From Actinomycetes bacterium (GTDB taxonomy: Bacteria > Actinomycetota > Thermoleophilia > RBG-16-64-13), in contig JAGXFW010000016.1 of the NCBI GenBank assembly GCA_024637035.1, forward strand, positions 186,001 to 250,000: 64,000 bases of DNA, written 5' to 3'. Of the stretch, positions 56,231 to 64,000 are shown piece after piece. A program made the position numbers and the translations under genes. Every line of letters begins with the position of its first letter. Position 1 is the stretch's first letter. Under the pieces are notes generated by a model. The model saw only the letters and a program-made list of their open reading frames with translations. It searched no databases and was not told the DNA's origin.

Positions 56231-57586
56231 GAATCCGGCATGCAGGGCGACGATCAACGCGATGAACACAGCGCGCGCCCTCCAGGGTTCTAGATCGCCC
56301 AGTCGATAGCCAAGACTGCCGCTGCGGCACCGCGTGACGCAGTCACCGCAGAGAGTGCACGCGGCGCCCGGGCGACGGGTGGCGATGTGCTCGGGCCGAA
56401 GCGCATCGTACCGGCAGGCCGCGGCGCAGGCACCGCAACCGTCGCACTCGTCCGACATGCCAACTCGGAACGGGTTGAGACGGCCCACGGTGGTGGCTAG
56501 GACTCCGATGGGGCAGTAGCTGGTGCAATGGGTCATGACCCCGACTCTGCGCGACCACAGGATCATGAGCAGCACTCCGCCGACTCCGAAGCTCGCGGCG
56601 ACCGCCACGGCGATCGCGCTCGGCGCCCCGGCCAGCCGAAGGCCGAGGGCGGTGACGACGGTTAGTCCAAGGATCAGGAACTGAAGCGGTCGATGCCAGG
56701 TCGGCATCGGCTTCGGGCGACGACTCGACCCACGCACACTCCGTGCGGCCGCATCGTCCCAGGCCCCGATGTAGCAGAGGTGGCTGCACCATGCCGGGCC
56801 CACGAAGACCAAGGTTGCCGCGAAAAGGATCGGCATGAAGAACCCCGCCCCACGGAACAGCGGGCCCGCGACGATGAGCGCCGGCACAGGTAGGTGCAGT
56901 TTTCCGGTCATCAGGAACGTGTCGACGCCGAGGAGGCCGACGGCCAGTTGACCGAAGAAGACCACCGAGAAGAGACGCCAGACGCGCACCCGCCAACGCG
57001 GGCTGAGAGCGGGGTCGATCATCACCTCGGCCAACCACCCCGCGTAGAGGGCCAGCAAAGCGATTTCGAACCACCCAGCCGTCGGCACGAACCGCTCAAG
57101 AAGAAGTCCGGGGGGATCGACCACCGTTTGCACCGGCACGACCACCAGAAGAGTGAGCGCGACCGCCGCCACACTCACGCCGGTCGAACCACGGCGCGGA
57201 CCGAACCGCTCAAGCGGCCCGCGCGAGCCAAGGAGCGCAGCGCCGATGACCGTCAGCACGGCGACGGAGCCGAGGATAGCCACCAGGCGCAGTGCCGGTT
57301 CGCCGAGCGCCTGCCGTTCGTCGACCAGGATCGCGGTGGTGTACATCCATTCTACGGCCCCCGCCAGCAGGACACCCTGAGCCACCCGCAAGGCCCAACG
57401 GCGCCGGAGGGACAGCAGGATGGGCACCGCCGCCACCGCTACGAGTGCCGGTCCCAACTCGAAGGCTCGCAGGAAATGAGCGCCAAGGACTATGCCCGCC
57501 AGGATCGCGGGGACGACGCGCAGAACGATCACGTGTCCAGCCCCGGATGGGTCACTCGTCGGAATCCTGACTAGGGGGAGCCTCAT
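56210..57586 (-). CDS. NapH/NosR-like membrane protein with two [4Fe-4S] clusters
   Basis: Polytopic membrane protein (about 10 hydrophobic segments) ending in a cytoplasmic ferredoxin domain with CDGCGACAAACRYDAL and CTLCGDCVTRCRSGSL, each able to hold a [4Fe-4S] cluster. NapH-type cysteine pairs CSHLCYIGAWD and HCTSYCPIGVLA lie between helices. Such proteins pass quinol electrons to periplasmic reductases. No nap, nos or molybdoenzyme gene is nearby, so the electron partner is unknown. The ATG at 57586 overlaps the end of the upstream small gene; about 458 residues. Confidence 0.82.
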   Translation of the reverse strand: MRLPLVRIPTSDPSGAGHVIVLRVVPAILAGIVLGAHFLRAFELGPALVAVAAVPILLSLRRRWALRVAQGVLLAGAVEWMYTTAILVDERQALGEPALRLVAILGSVAVLTVIGAALLGSRGPLERFGPRRGSTGVSVAAVALTLLVVVPVQTVVDPPGLLLERFVPTAGWFEIALLALYAGWLAEVMIDPALSPRWRVRVWRLFSVVFFGQLAVGLLGVDTFLMTGKLHLPVPALIVAGPLFRGAGFFMPILFAATLVFVGPAWCSHLCYIGAWDDAAARSVRGSSRRPKPMPTWHRPLQFLILGLTVVTALGLRLAGAPSAIAVAVAASFGVGGVLLMILWSRRVGVMTHCTSYCPIGVLATTVGRLNPFRVGMSDECDGCGACAAACRYDALRPEHIATRRPGAACTLCGDCVTRCRSGSLGYRLGDLEPWRARAVFIALIVALHAGFLGVARL

Positions 57587-57884
57587 CGAGGATACGCTCC
57601 GCCGCTCGTTCGACGACGCGCGCCACATCTTCAGGATCGGCGGGTCGGCCGAAGATCTCCCACTCGCGGACGCTTCCGCCTCGCGATAGTGGTACTGAGG
57701 GGAGTTCGACCCATCGCGTCACCACGAAGACGACACCCTGATGATCGACGAGAGCGCCCACAGCGTTGTCCGGGTCCTGGAACTCGGCCCGGTGGGTGCG
57801 AAACAAGGCGGTCTCCCCGCCAACGCGTCTACGGAACCTGTCGAAGAACCATTCCAAGCTTCGTCCTCCGCTCGCACGCCTCAC
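57552..57884 (-). CDS. Small protein of unknown function upstream of the ferredoxin gene
   Basis: A 110-residue frame beginning MRRASGGRSLEWFFDRFRRR with a mixed alpha/beta composition (VGALVDHQGVVFVVTRWVEL) and an acidic end. It overlaps the start of the membrane ferredoxin gene by 35 bases, so they are likely coupled. No domain was recognised. It lies 14 bases after the M20 peptidase gene stop region on the same strand order M20 <- gap; coding is supported mainly by tight packing. Confidence 0.55.
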   Translation of the reverse strand: MRRASGGRSLEWFFDRFRRRVGGETALFRTHRAEFQDPDNAVGALVDHQGVVFVVTRWVELPSVPLSRGGSVREWEIFGRPADPEDVARVVERAAERILDEAPPSQDSDE

Positions 57885-57898
57885 CGCGGATGCGGCGG

Positions 57899-59146
57899 CT
57901 ACAGCCCGCGCGCGAACACGCGGCCGAAGACCTTCGCGTCGGCCACGAGGTTGTCGATGCGGCAGTATTCGTTCGGAGAGTGCGCGGTCTCCTCCAACGT
58001 CGCCCAGACCACCGCCGGCAGGCCCCGGCGACGGAAGACGGCGGCAACGGTGCCTCCTCCGATGCCTATCGCAACCGGACTGATACCACGCAACTCCCGG
58101 ATAGCGTCGGAGAGCACTTCGACCACCGGCGAGTCGATCGCGGTGGGTGGAGCGGCCGGCAGCTCGGCGGGGTAGCCGATCTCGATAGTCACACCCAAGC
58201 CCGACTCCACTTCACGAATCACCTCCGCGATCACGCTCTTGACCTCGTCGATGGAGTGCGTCGGAAGAAGACGGCAGTCGAAGTAGAAGGTGTCTTCCCC
58301 CGGTACCGTGTTGACATTGGGTACGTTCGCCTCACGCTTGGTAGGTTCGAAGGTGGACACAGGCGGCTCGAACAGTGGGTCTTCGTCGCAGAAGGCGGCG
58401 TGTAGGCGGGCGTCGAGTCGCACGGCCAGAGTGGCTGATCCTCTGTGCGCGTTGATACCGGCGGCAGGGATAGAGGCGTGCACCTGCCGACCGCGCACGA
58501 CGAAACGCACCCACAGGGTCGACTTCTCGGCGACCTCCAGCAGGGCCCCTTCCGGGGCGCCGGCATCGGGCACGATGATGAGGTCTTCCGCATGGAACAA
58601 CTCGGGGGCGGCTCCGAGTACGTGCTCTACGCCGAACGCGTTGCCTGTCTCCTCGTCGGATACCAGGAGGAGGCAGACGTCCGTTGCGGGCACGACGGCT
58701 TCCTCCACTAGGGCCCGAAGCGCGAAAAGGCCGGAGGTGAGGCCTTGCTGGTTGTCCTCCACCCCGCGACCGACGATGATGTCGCCTTCGACGACAGCCA
58801 CATACGGGTCGCCGCGCCACAAGAAAAGCTCGCCGGGCGGCACCGTATCCATGTGGGCCATCACCCAGACGGTCGGGCGCTCGGCGCGCCCCCGCACTCT
58901 GAAGAGCAGATTCGGCCTGAATCCTGCCGTTACGCGAGCGTCGGCAGCGTGTAGTTCCATGACGTCGTCCAGGCCGAACGAGCGGGCCCGCTCCTTGATG
59001 AACTCGGCCCGGAGCCACTCGCCGTCGCCGCCGTTGTCAGGGCCGAGAGCGACGACCGCGGTCAGGTCGCGTTGGAACGCGACCATCTCGTCCCGGTATC
59101 CTTCGATCCGCGCGAGAAGACGTGTGGTGTCGTCAGAATGCGTCAT
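57899..59146 (-). CDS. M20-family metallopeptidase
   Basis: Di-zinc amidohydrolase/peptidase related to succinyl-diaminopimelate desuccinylases and carboxypeptidase G2. Metal motifs are VMAHMDTVPPGE (His-x-Asp), GRGVEDNQQGLTSG (bridging Asp), LVSDEETGN (catalytic Glu pair) and a final VWATLEETAHSPNEYC (His). The dimerisation lid is in the middle (RFVVRGRQVHASIPAAGINAH). 415 residues from the ATG at 59146. Upstream of the small protein and ferredoxin genes on the same strand. The peptide or N-acyl substrate is not evident. Confidence 0.9.
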   Translation of the reverse strand: MTHSDDTTRLLARIEGYRDEMVAFQRDLTAVVALGPDNGGDGEWLRAEFIKERARSFGLDDVMELHAADARVTAGFRPNLLFRVRGRAERPTVWVMAHMDTVPPGELFLWRGDPYVAVVEGDIIVGRGVEDNQQGLTSGLFALRALVEEAVVPATDVCLLLVSDEETGNAFGVEHVLGAAPELFHAEDLIIVPDAGAPEGALLEVAEKSTLWVRFVVRGRQVHASIPAAGINAHRGSATLAVRLDARLHAAFCDEDPLFEPPVSTFEPTKREANVPNVNTVPGEDTFYFDCRLLPTHSIDEVKSVIAEVIREVESGLGVTIEIGYPAELPAAPPTAIDSPVVEVLSDAIRELRGISPVAIGIGGGTVAAVFRRRGLPAVVWATLEETAHSPNEYCRIDNLVADAKVFGRVFARGL

Positions 59147-59294
59147 GCGCTAGATGTGAGCGGCCCGTTCCCGTCGCCACGTCAAGAAGCAGGGACGTTC
59201 CGAGCCATTCTACCAGCCGCACGGGCCCTTGAGGCCGGATGTCGGATTCGGCCGAGCATTGAAGCGCGGCGGGCGAACGGTGCCTTCCGTGCGC

Positions 59295-59300
59295 TATCCT
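59295..59300 (+). promoter_or_regulatory. -10-like hexamer, possible leaderless beta-propeller mRNA
   Basis: TATCCT ends six bases before the ATG at 59307, so transcription would start at the start codon. No ribosome site precedes the ATG, which supports a leaderless message. Confidence 0.35.
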
Positions 59301-59306
59301 GTTCGA

Positions 59307-60782
59307 ATGGACGACGACGTCTCGTTGCCTCAAGCAGCCCGCACCCATACGTACCAGACCAAGGGCGCCAGACGCCGCAGGCAGGCGTTGGTGGCGATTT
59401 TGGGCGCTGCGCTCACCGTTGTGGCCGTCGCACTCGTGTGGGGGGCGGCGCCCGGAGCCAAGACAGCCGAACCTCTCCGGAGCTTGGTCAACTCGTCTTC
59501 CGGCGCTCCGGGCGGAGATGCAGCCGGGGCGCAGGGACTTCCGGCGGGTCCGGACCGCCTCTTGGTCTACGAGCCTCATGGGCTGAAGCTCGACACCTCG
59601 CCCACCGGGGCCACGGTCCGTCTTCGACTCCTCGACGGCACCCTGGCCTGGGAAGGGCCCACTCCGGTCTCCATCGAGGCTCCCGGTGGACCGGTCGTGT
59701 TGGAGGTGACTCACGACGCCTGCAACCCGCTCACCACCAGACTGACCCTCGACCGAGAGCGCGATCTGAAGCTGTACCTCGACCCCGCAGGCCTGCTTCA
59801 TCGCTCGATCGGCCGCTTCACCACCGGCAGCAACCCCAAGCAAGTGGCATTCACACCCGACAACCGAGAGATCTGGACCTCACTGCTCGGCGGCTCCGGA
59901 GTACAGGTGTTCGACGCGGTGACCCTCGAGAAGCTCGCCGACATCGACCTCGGAGACCATGGGTCGGTGGAAGTGATCTTCACCCGTGACGGCGCCACCG
60001 CCTTCGCCAGTCAGATGGAGAGCGCTTCCGTCTTCGAGATCGACGCGACTACCCGAACTGTGCGCCGCCAACTCAAGACCGAGGGCGTCTGGACCAAGAT
60101 CATCGCGCTGTCTCCAGACGAGCGCACCTTGTACGCCGCGAACTGGTCGAGCGACGACGTCTCCGAGATCGACCTGCTGACCGGCACGGTTCGGCGACGG
60201 CTGCCCACCGTGCGCACGCCGCGCGGCCTCTACGTGACTGCCGACGGGTCGAGCCTGTATGTAGCCGGGTTCGAGAACGGGGATATCGCGCACATCGACC
60301 TGACCACCGGTGAGAGTACGACCCTCATATCCACGGGGGGCGCTATGCGTCATCTCGTCAGCGACGGCCACCTGCTATACGCCGACGACATGGCGCTCGA
60401 CAAGGTCTATGTCGTGGACCTCTCCACAGACGAGGTGCGAGAGCTCGCGAACACCGACGAGAAGCCGAACACGATCGACCTTTCCCCCGACGGCAGAGTG
60501 CTCTACGTGTCGAACCGCGGGGAGAACGGCGCCTCCTACTACCAGCCGGGGCCGGAGTGGGGCTCAGTGCTGGTGATCGACACCGCCACCGGCAAGGTGC
60601 TCGACGCCATCATCGGCGGCAACCAGTGCACGGGCCTCGACGTGTCTCCCGACGGGCGCACCCTCGCCTTCAGCGACTTCCTCGACAACCGGGTGCGGCT
60701 CTACGCCATCCCCGACTACGAGACGCTGGCTGCCGGCGGCGGCGGAAGGGCTGTCGCCCATCTCGCCGACATCCCCAAGTAG
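59307..60782 (+). CDS. Membrane-anchored YVTN/beta-propeller protein with PEGA-like domain
   Basis: 491 residues. A short cytoplasmic basic segment is followed by one membrane helix (about 30-52), a Ser/Gly linker, a small beta domain (LKLDTSPTGATVRLRLLDGT, PEGA-like, about 88-150), then a seven-bladed YVTN-type propeller with repeats such as VAFTPDNREIWTSLLGG, IALSPDERTLYAANWSS, LYVTADGSSLYVAGFENG, IDLSPDGRVLYVSNRGEN and LDVSPDGRTLAFSDFLDN. It probably displays a ligand- or protein-binding propeller outside the cell. Divergent from the M20 gene. No enzyme residues were identified. Confidence 0.85.
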   Translation: MDDDVSLPQAARTHTYQTKGARRRRQALVAILGAALTVVAVALVWGAAPGAKTAEPLRSLVNSSSGAPGGDAAGAQGLPAGPDRLLVYEPHGLKLDTSPTGATVRLRLLDGTLAWEGPTPVSIEAPGGPVVLEVTHDACNPLTTRLTLDRERDLKLYLDPAGLLHRSIGRFTTGSNPKQVAFTPDNREIWTSLLGGSGVQVFDAVTLEKLADIDLGDHGSVEVIFTRDGATAFASQMESASVFEIDATTRTVRRQLKTEGVWTKIIALSPDERTLYAANWSSDDVSEIDLLTGTVRRRLPTVRTPRGLYVTADGSSLYVAGFENGDIAHIDLTTGESTTLISTGGAMRHLVSDGHLLYADDMALDKVYVVDLSTDEVRELANTDEKPNTIDLSPDGRVLYVSNRGENGASYYQPGPEWGSVLVIDTATGKVLDAIIGGNQCTGLDVSPDGRTLAFSDFLDNRVRLYAIPDYETLAAGGGGRAVAHLADIPK

Positions 60783-60942
60783 CAGGCCGACCGTCGACCC
60801 GGCCGCGCGATACGCGGTTTCCGCGGAGCGACGTCTGGGGCACCCCCTCGTGGCCGCCATCCGGGACGCCGCGCAGAAGAACCTCCTCTGGTCCCAGTCC
60901 CACACACGGGCCGACTTCGGTTACCCTAGACGCATGAAGGCG

Positions 60943-60980
60943 CCGCACCCCACTCCCCCGACCGCACCCCACTCCCCCGA
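60943..60980 (+). repeat. 19-base tandem duplication
   Basis: CCGCACCCCACTCCCCCGA occurs twice in direct succession in the 264-base gap before nhaA. There is nothing else recognisable in the gap. Confidence 0.8.
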
Positions 60981-61046
60981 CCGCGATCGATCCGAGCCCT
61001 CTCCGGCCGTCGATCCCCGCCTCCACCACCCGCCTAGAACGACATC

Positions 61047-62384
61047 ATGAGTCCACGTCTCAGACCCCCTCTCGCCCTCGTCGTCCGACCCTTCCAGCAG
61101 TTCGCGAAGGTACAGGCCTCTCAGGGGATCCTGCTTCTCATCTGCACCGCCATCGCGCTCACCCTTGCCAACTCGCCTTGGGCGCACGCGTATGACGAGC
61201 TATGGCACACCGAGATCGGCATGGAGATCGGCCGGTGGTCCGTCTCGGATACGTTGGTGCACTGGATCAACGACGGCCTCATGGTGCTGTTCTTCTTCGT
61301 GGTCGGTCTCGAGATCAAACGCGAATTGCTGGCGGGAGAACTCGCGTCGCGTCGCAAAGCCGCGCTGCCCATCGGCGCCGCGATCGGCGGGATGCTGGTG
61401 CCCGCACTCATCTACACTCTCTTCAACTACGGGGGTGAGGGCGCGGCGGGCTGGGCCATCCCGATGGCCACGGATATCGCGTTCGCGCTCGGGGTGCTCA
61501 CTCTCGCCGGAGACCGCATCCCGGTGGCGCTGAAGGTGTTCCTCGTCGCCCTGGCGATCGTCGACGACATCGGTGCTGTGCTGGTGATCGCGATCTTCTA
61601 CACTGACGGAGTCTCACTCACGGCTCTGACGGCCGCGGGGATCGTGTTCGTATTCCTGCTGCTGCTCAACTGGGGCGGAGCCCGCAGCACCCTCGTCTAC
61701 GGAGGACTCGGTATCGTGCTCTGGTTGTGCGTCCTCTTCTCGGGCGTGCACGCCACCGTGGCCGGCGTTCTCTTGGCGATGACAGTGCCTTCACGCAGCG
61801 ACATCGGCGGCCGGCACTTCGTCGAGAAGGTACGCACGCTGCTGGCCGACTTCGAACGGGGCGGTGACAAGGGACACAGCCATCTGCAAGACGAACGGCG
61901 CCAGGCCGCAGCCCTGGGCATCGAGCATGCGGTAGAGGAGGTGGGCGCTCCGCTGATCCGCCTCGAGCACTCCCTGCAACCTTGGGTGGCGTTCTTCATC
62001 ATGCCTTTGTTCGCCTTGGCGAACGCGGGGGTCGCCCTGGGCGGAGACCTGACCGCCCGGCTCCTCCACCCGGTAGGCCTCGGGATCATCCTGGGACTCG
62101 TGGTCGGCAAACAGATCGGCATCTTCGCGTTCGCGACCGCGGCCTCCGGAAGCGGGATCGCCCAGATCCCGCCCTCGGTCACCCGTGCCCAGATCTACGG
62201 CTCGGGTTGGCTCGGCGGCATCGGGTTCACGATGGCCCTCTTCATAGCCGGTCTCGCGTTCGACGGAACCGACCTCCTCGACACGGCCAAGATCGCCATA
62301 CTGTTCGCTTCCGCGGTGTCGGGACTCGGTGGCTGGCTCATCTTGCGCGTCATCATCCCGGCCTTCAGCCGACCCCGGCTCTAG
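61047..62384 (+). CDS. nhaA: Na+/H+ antiporter NhaA
   Basis: Exchanges protons for sodium for pH and salt homeostasis. About 11-12 membrane helices. The ion-binding aspartates are in VALAIVDDIGAVLVIAIFY (DD pair near residues 171-172, equivalent to Asp163/164 of E. coli), and MATDIAFALGVLTLAGDR precedes it. Also FFVVGLEIKRELLAGELASRR, and the C-terminal GSGWLGGIGFTMALFIAGLAF. 445 residues, longer than E. coli NhaA because of a loop near 270-300 (ERGGDKGHSHLQDERRQ). It converges on carA. Confidence 0.95.
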   Translation: MSPRLRPPLALVVRPFQQFAKVQASQGILLLICTAIALTLANSPWAHAYDELWHTEIGMEIGRWSVSDTLVHWINDGLMVLFFFVVGLEIKRELLAGELASRRKAALPIGAAIGGMLVPALIYTLFNYGGEGAAGWAIPMATDIAFALGVLTLAGDRIPVALKVFLVALAIVDDIGAVLVIAIFYTDGVSLTALTAAGIVFVFLLLLNWGGARSTLVYGGLGIVLWLCVLFSGVHATVAGVLLAMTVPSRSDIGGRHFVEKVRTLLADFERGGDKGHSHLQDERRQAAALGIEHAVEEVGAPLIRLEHSLQPWVAFFIMPLFALANAGVALGGDLTARLLHPVGLGIILGLVVGKQIGIFAFATAASGSGIAQIPPSVTRAQIYGSGWLGGIGFTMALFIAGLAFDGTDLLDTAKIAILFASAVSGLGGWLILRVIIPAFSRPRL

Positions 62385-62437
62385 GAGACACCCGCGGAGC
62401 AAGGAGCGCGCCGATCCGCGACCGGCCCAGCGGGCTG

Positions 62438-63601
62438 CTAGGCCTCCATGAGCTCGACGAACTGACGGAACAGGTACAGGCTGTCGTGCGGGCCGGGCCC
62501 CGCCTCCGGGTGATACTGCACGCAGAACGCGGGCAGGTCGAGCAGACGAAGCCCCTCCACCGTACCGTCGTTCAGGTTGAGGTGGCTTACCTGGACAGGA
62601 CCGAACTCCGTATCGACCACCATCGCTCCCGGGTCGAGTGAAGACAGGTCCCGCTCCTCGGCGCGGGCCTCCTCCACCGTCGTGGGCGCGCCGACAGCGA
62701 AGCCGTGGTTCTGGCTGGTGATCTCGATGGCGTCGCGCAGGTAGTTCTTGACGGGGTGGTTTATGCCCCTATGCCCGAACTTCAGCTTGTAGGTCTTGAG
62801 TCCGAGGGCCAGCGCCATGAGCTGGTGCCCCAAACAGATGCCGAATATCGGGACTTCTCCGAGAAGCCCCCGGATGGTCTCGACGGCATACGTGACCGGC
62901 TCCGGGTCTCCGGGGCCGTTCGAGAGGAACACCCCGTCCGGCTGCAACTCGAGCACCTGGGCCGCGGTCCAGCTGGCCGGCACGACGGTGACTCGACACC
63001 CCACCGCGAGAAGGTTCCTCACGATCGACCGCTTCATGCCGAAGTCGAAGGCGACCACGTGTAGCCGGGAGCCGGGGGCGTCTGTCACGTAGGGCTCGTC
63101 ACAGGTGACGGCTTTGACCAGATCGCGACCCGAGAGGCCGGGGAAGGCGCGCACTTCGGCAAGGACGTCGTCCACGCTCAGCTCTTCGCCGGCGGCGATG
63201 CAGGCCGTCATCGCCCCGCGGTCGCGGATGCGACGAGTGAGCGCACGCGTATCCACGCCACCCACGCCCACGACCCCCCTCTGTTCCAACCACTCGACCC
63301 ACGCCTCGGGACATGTGCGATTGTAGTTCGTGTTCTTCACCTCACGCACCACCAATGCGCGAGACCGCACCTCAGCCGACTCGAGGAGGCGGTCGGCCGC
63401 ACCGTAGTTGCCGATCATCGGGTAGGTGAAGGTGACCATCTGACCGTGGTACGACGGGTCGGTGAGCACTTCTTGGTATCCCGTCATACCGGTGTTGAAA
63501 ACGATCTCTCCGAACACCCGGCCCGGCGCGGCGAAGCCGAAGCCTTCATACACGGTGCCATCCTCGAGCACCAGATATCCGGGCACCTCACTCCTATACA
63601 C
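62438..63601 (-). CDS. carA: Carbamoyl-phosphate synthase small chain
   Basis: Glutaminase subunit feeding ammonia to CarB. The N-terminal half has [41 protein letters not shown] and [16 protein letters not shown]. The amidotransferase half has [10 protein letters not shown], the nucleophile in [16 protein letters not shown], and SQNHGFAV and [12 protein letters not shown]. 387 residues. GTG at 63601 with AGAGGAGAA upstream; a second GTG five codons later is possible. pyrC is 35 bases upstream, but carB, its normal downstream partner, is 27 kb away. Confidence 0.96.
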   Translation of the reverse strand: MYRSEVPGYLVLEDGTVYEGFGFAAPGRVFGEIVFNTGMTGYQEVLTDPSYHGQMVTFTYPMIGNYGAADRLLESAEVRSRALVVREVKNTNYNRTCPEAWVEWLEQRGVVGVGGVDTRALTRRIRDRGAMTACIAAGEELSVDDVLAEVRAFPGLSGRDLVKAVTCDEPYVTDAPGSRLHVVAFDFGMKRSIVRNLLAVGCRVTVVPASWTAAQVLELQPDGVFLSNGPGDPEPVTYAVETIRGLLGEVPIFGICLGHQLMALALGLKTYKLKFGHRGINHPVKNYLRDAIEITSQNHGFAVGAPTTVEEARAEERDLSSLDPGAMVVDTEFGPVQVSHLNLNDGTVEGLRLLDLPAFCVQYHPEAGPGPHDSLYLFRQFVELMEA

Positions 63602-63636
63602 TCTCGATTCTCCTCTCGTGGATCATCACTCGGTCC

Positions 63637-64000
63637 TCAGACGCCCGCATGCGCGTCGTTCCCTGCTTCCGCGGCGCGCTCGAATCGACGAGCGCCTTTC
63701 ACCATGGTCATGACCACTCTCCCACGCACCCGCCGGCCCAGGAAGGCCGAGTTCCGACTCTTCCCATGCAGGTCGGCGGTGGTCACCTCCCACTCCTCCG
63801 CGAGGTCCACCGCGCAGAGGTCGGCGGCACTCCCCACTTCCAGGCTGGGGGCTGCAACACCCAACACTCGGCATGGAGCCGCGCTCAACGCATCGACGAG
63901 CCGGGACAGCGAGAGCGATCCCATCTCGACCAGGCCTCCGTAGAGTGCGGGAAACGCCGTCTCGAGCCCTATCGACCCGAAAGGCGCGTCCTCGAAGGGC
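63637..64000 (-). CDS. pyrC: Dihydroorotase, C-terminal part (5' end beyond window)
   Basis: Only the last 120 or so codons are in the window. The frame read from the edge gives APFGSIGLETAFPALYGGLVEM, which contains the PyrC/allantoinase signature APFGxxGLETAFPxLY, then ADLCAVDLAEEWEV and SRNSAFLGRRVRGRVV, the conserved C-terminal composite-domain segment (K/R-N-[TS]-x-FxGxxLxGxV). It is the first gene upstream of carA, as in classical Gram-positive pyr operons. Confidence 0.93.
   Translation of the reverse strand, partial: PFEDAPFGSIGLETAFPALYGGLVEMGSLSLSRLVDALSAAPCRVLGVAAPSLEVGSAADLCAVDLAEEWEVTTADLHGKSRNSAFLGRRVRGRVVMTMVKGARRFERAAEAGNDAHAGV

Overview
The window reads as a stretch of chromosome from a GC-rich, deep-branching actinomycetote. 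The evidence is gene order and gene content. The run frr-pyrH-tsf-rpsB-whiG-like sigma-xerC-dprA-comM-yraN-rnhB-lepB-rplS-trmD-rimM-khpA-rpsP-ffh, and a second run of actinobacterial-type mIHF with gmk, rpoZ and coaBC, are both characteristic of the phylum. GTG/TTG starts and 4-base stop/start overlaps are common. Several features point to an anaerobic or facultative lifestyle: a PyrK/PyrD1B dihydroorotate dehydrogenase, a BamA-type ring-opening hydrolase, and an apparent selenoprotein. The class (Thermoleophilia, Rubrobacteria, Coriobacteriia or an uncultured relative) cannot be fixed from this sequence alone.

Layout. 1-13.5 kb (minus strand): translation, RNA processing, secretion and DNA-uptake housekeeping genes in one nearly gapless block ending upstream with ffh. 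13.7-15 kb: a divergent MFS exporter. 15-22 kb (minus): ftsY-smc-rnc-acpP-plsX. 22.1-25.7 kb (plus): a two-gene heterodimeric ABC exporter. 25.7-27 kb (plus): a primary-type sigma factor behind two tandem promoters, the first with a LexA-like box between its -35 and -10, closed by a strong terminator. 27-35.1 kb (minus): coaBC, rpoZ, gmk, mihF, then pyrD-pyrK-carB.

35.1-62.4 kb is a mixed-strand block of about two dozen metabolic, transport and regulatory genes lying between carB and carA (carA-pyrC resume at 62.4-64 kb). pyrC-carA-carB-pyrK-pyrD would normally be contiguous, so this looks like a large insertion or rearrangement inside the pyrimidine operon. Its most distinctive parts are: (i) satP (acetate/succinate permease), a 4-oxalocrotonate tautomerase-like protein, bamA (6-oxocyclohex-1-ene-1-carbonyl-CoA hydrolase) and a thiolase. 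satP, bamA and the thiolase each carry an upstream copy of the same 14-bp operator-like motif. (ii) A FrnE/DsbA-family oxidoreductase just after typA whose first active-site cysteine codon is an in-frame TGA, followed by a plausible bacterial SECIS hairpin. This appears to be a Sec-containing U-P-F-C thioredoxin-fold protein that automatic gene callers would truncate.

The rest of the block holds a ferritin, a ketopantoate reductase-like enzyme, an AcuI/YhdH-type reductase, PEBP and cyclophilin lipoproteins, an acetolactate synthase-like ThDP enzyme behind two perfect tandem palindromes, a flavin-reductase/thioesterase pair, a GntR regulator coupled to a class-I amidotransferase, a SMUG1-like uracil-DNA glycosylase, a NapH-like membrane ferredoxin, an M20 peptidase, a beta-propeller protein and NhaA. 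One small VOC gene is decayed. No tRNA, rRNA, CRISPR array, transposase or prophage was recognised.
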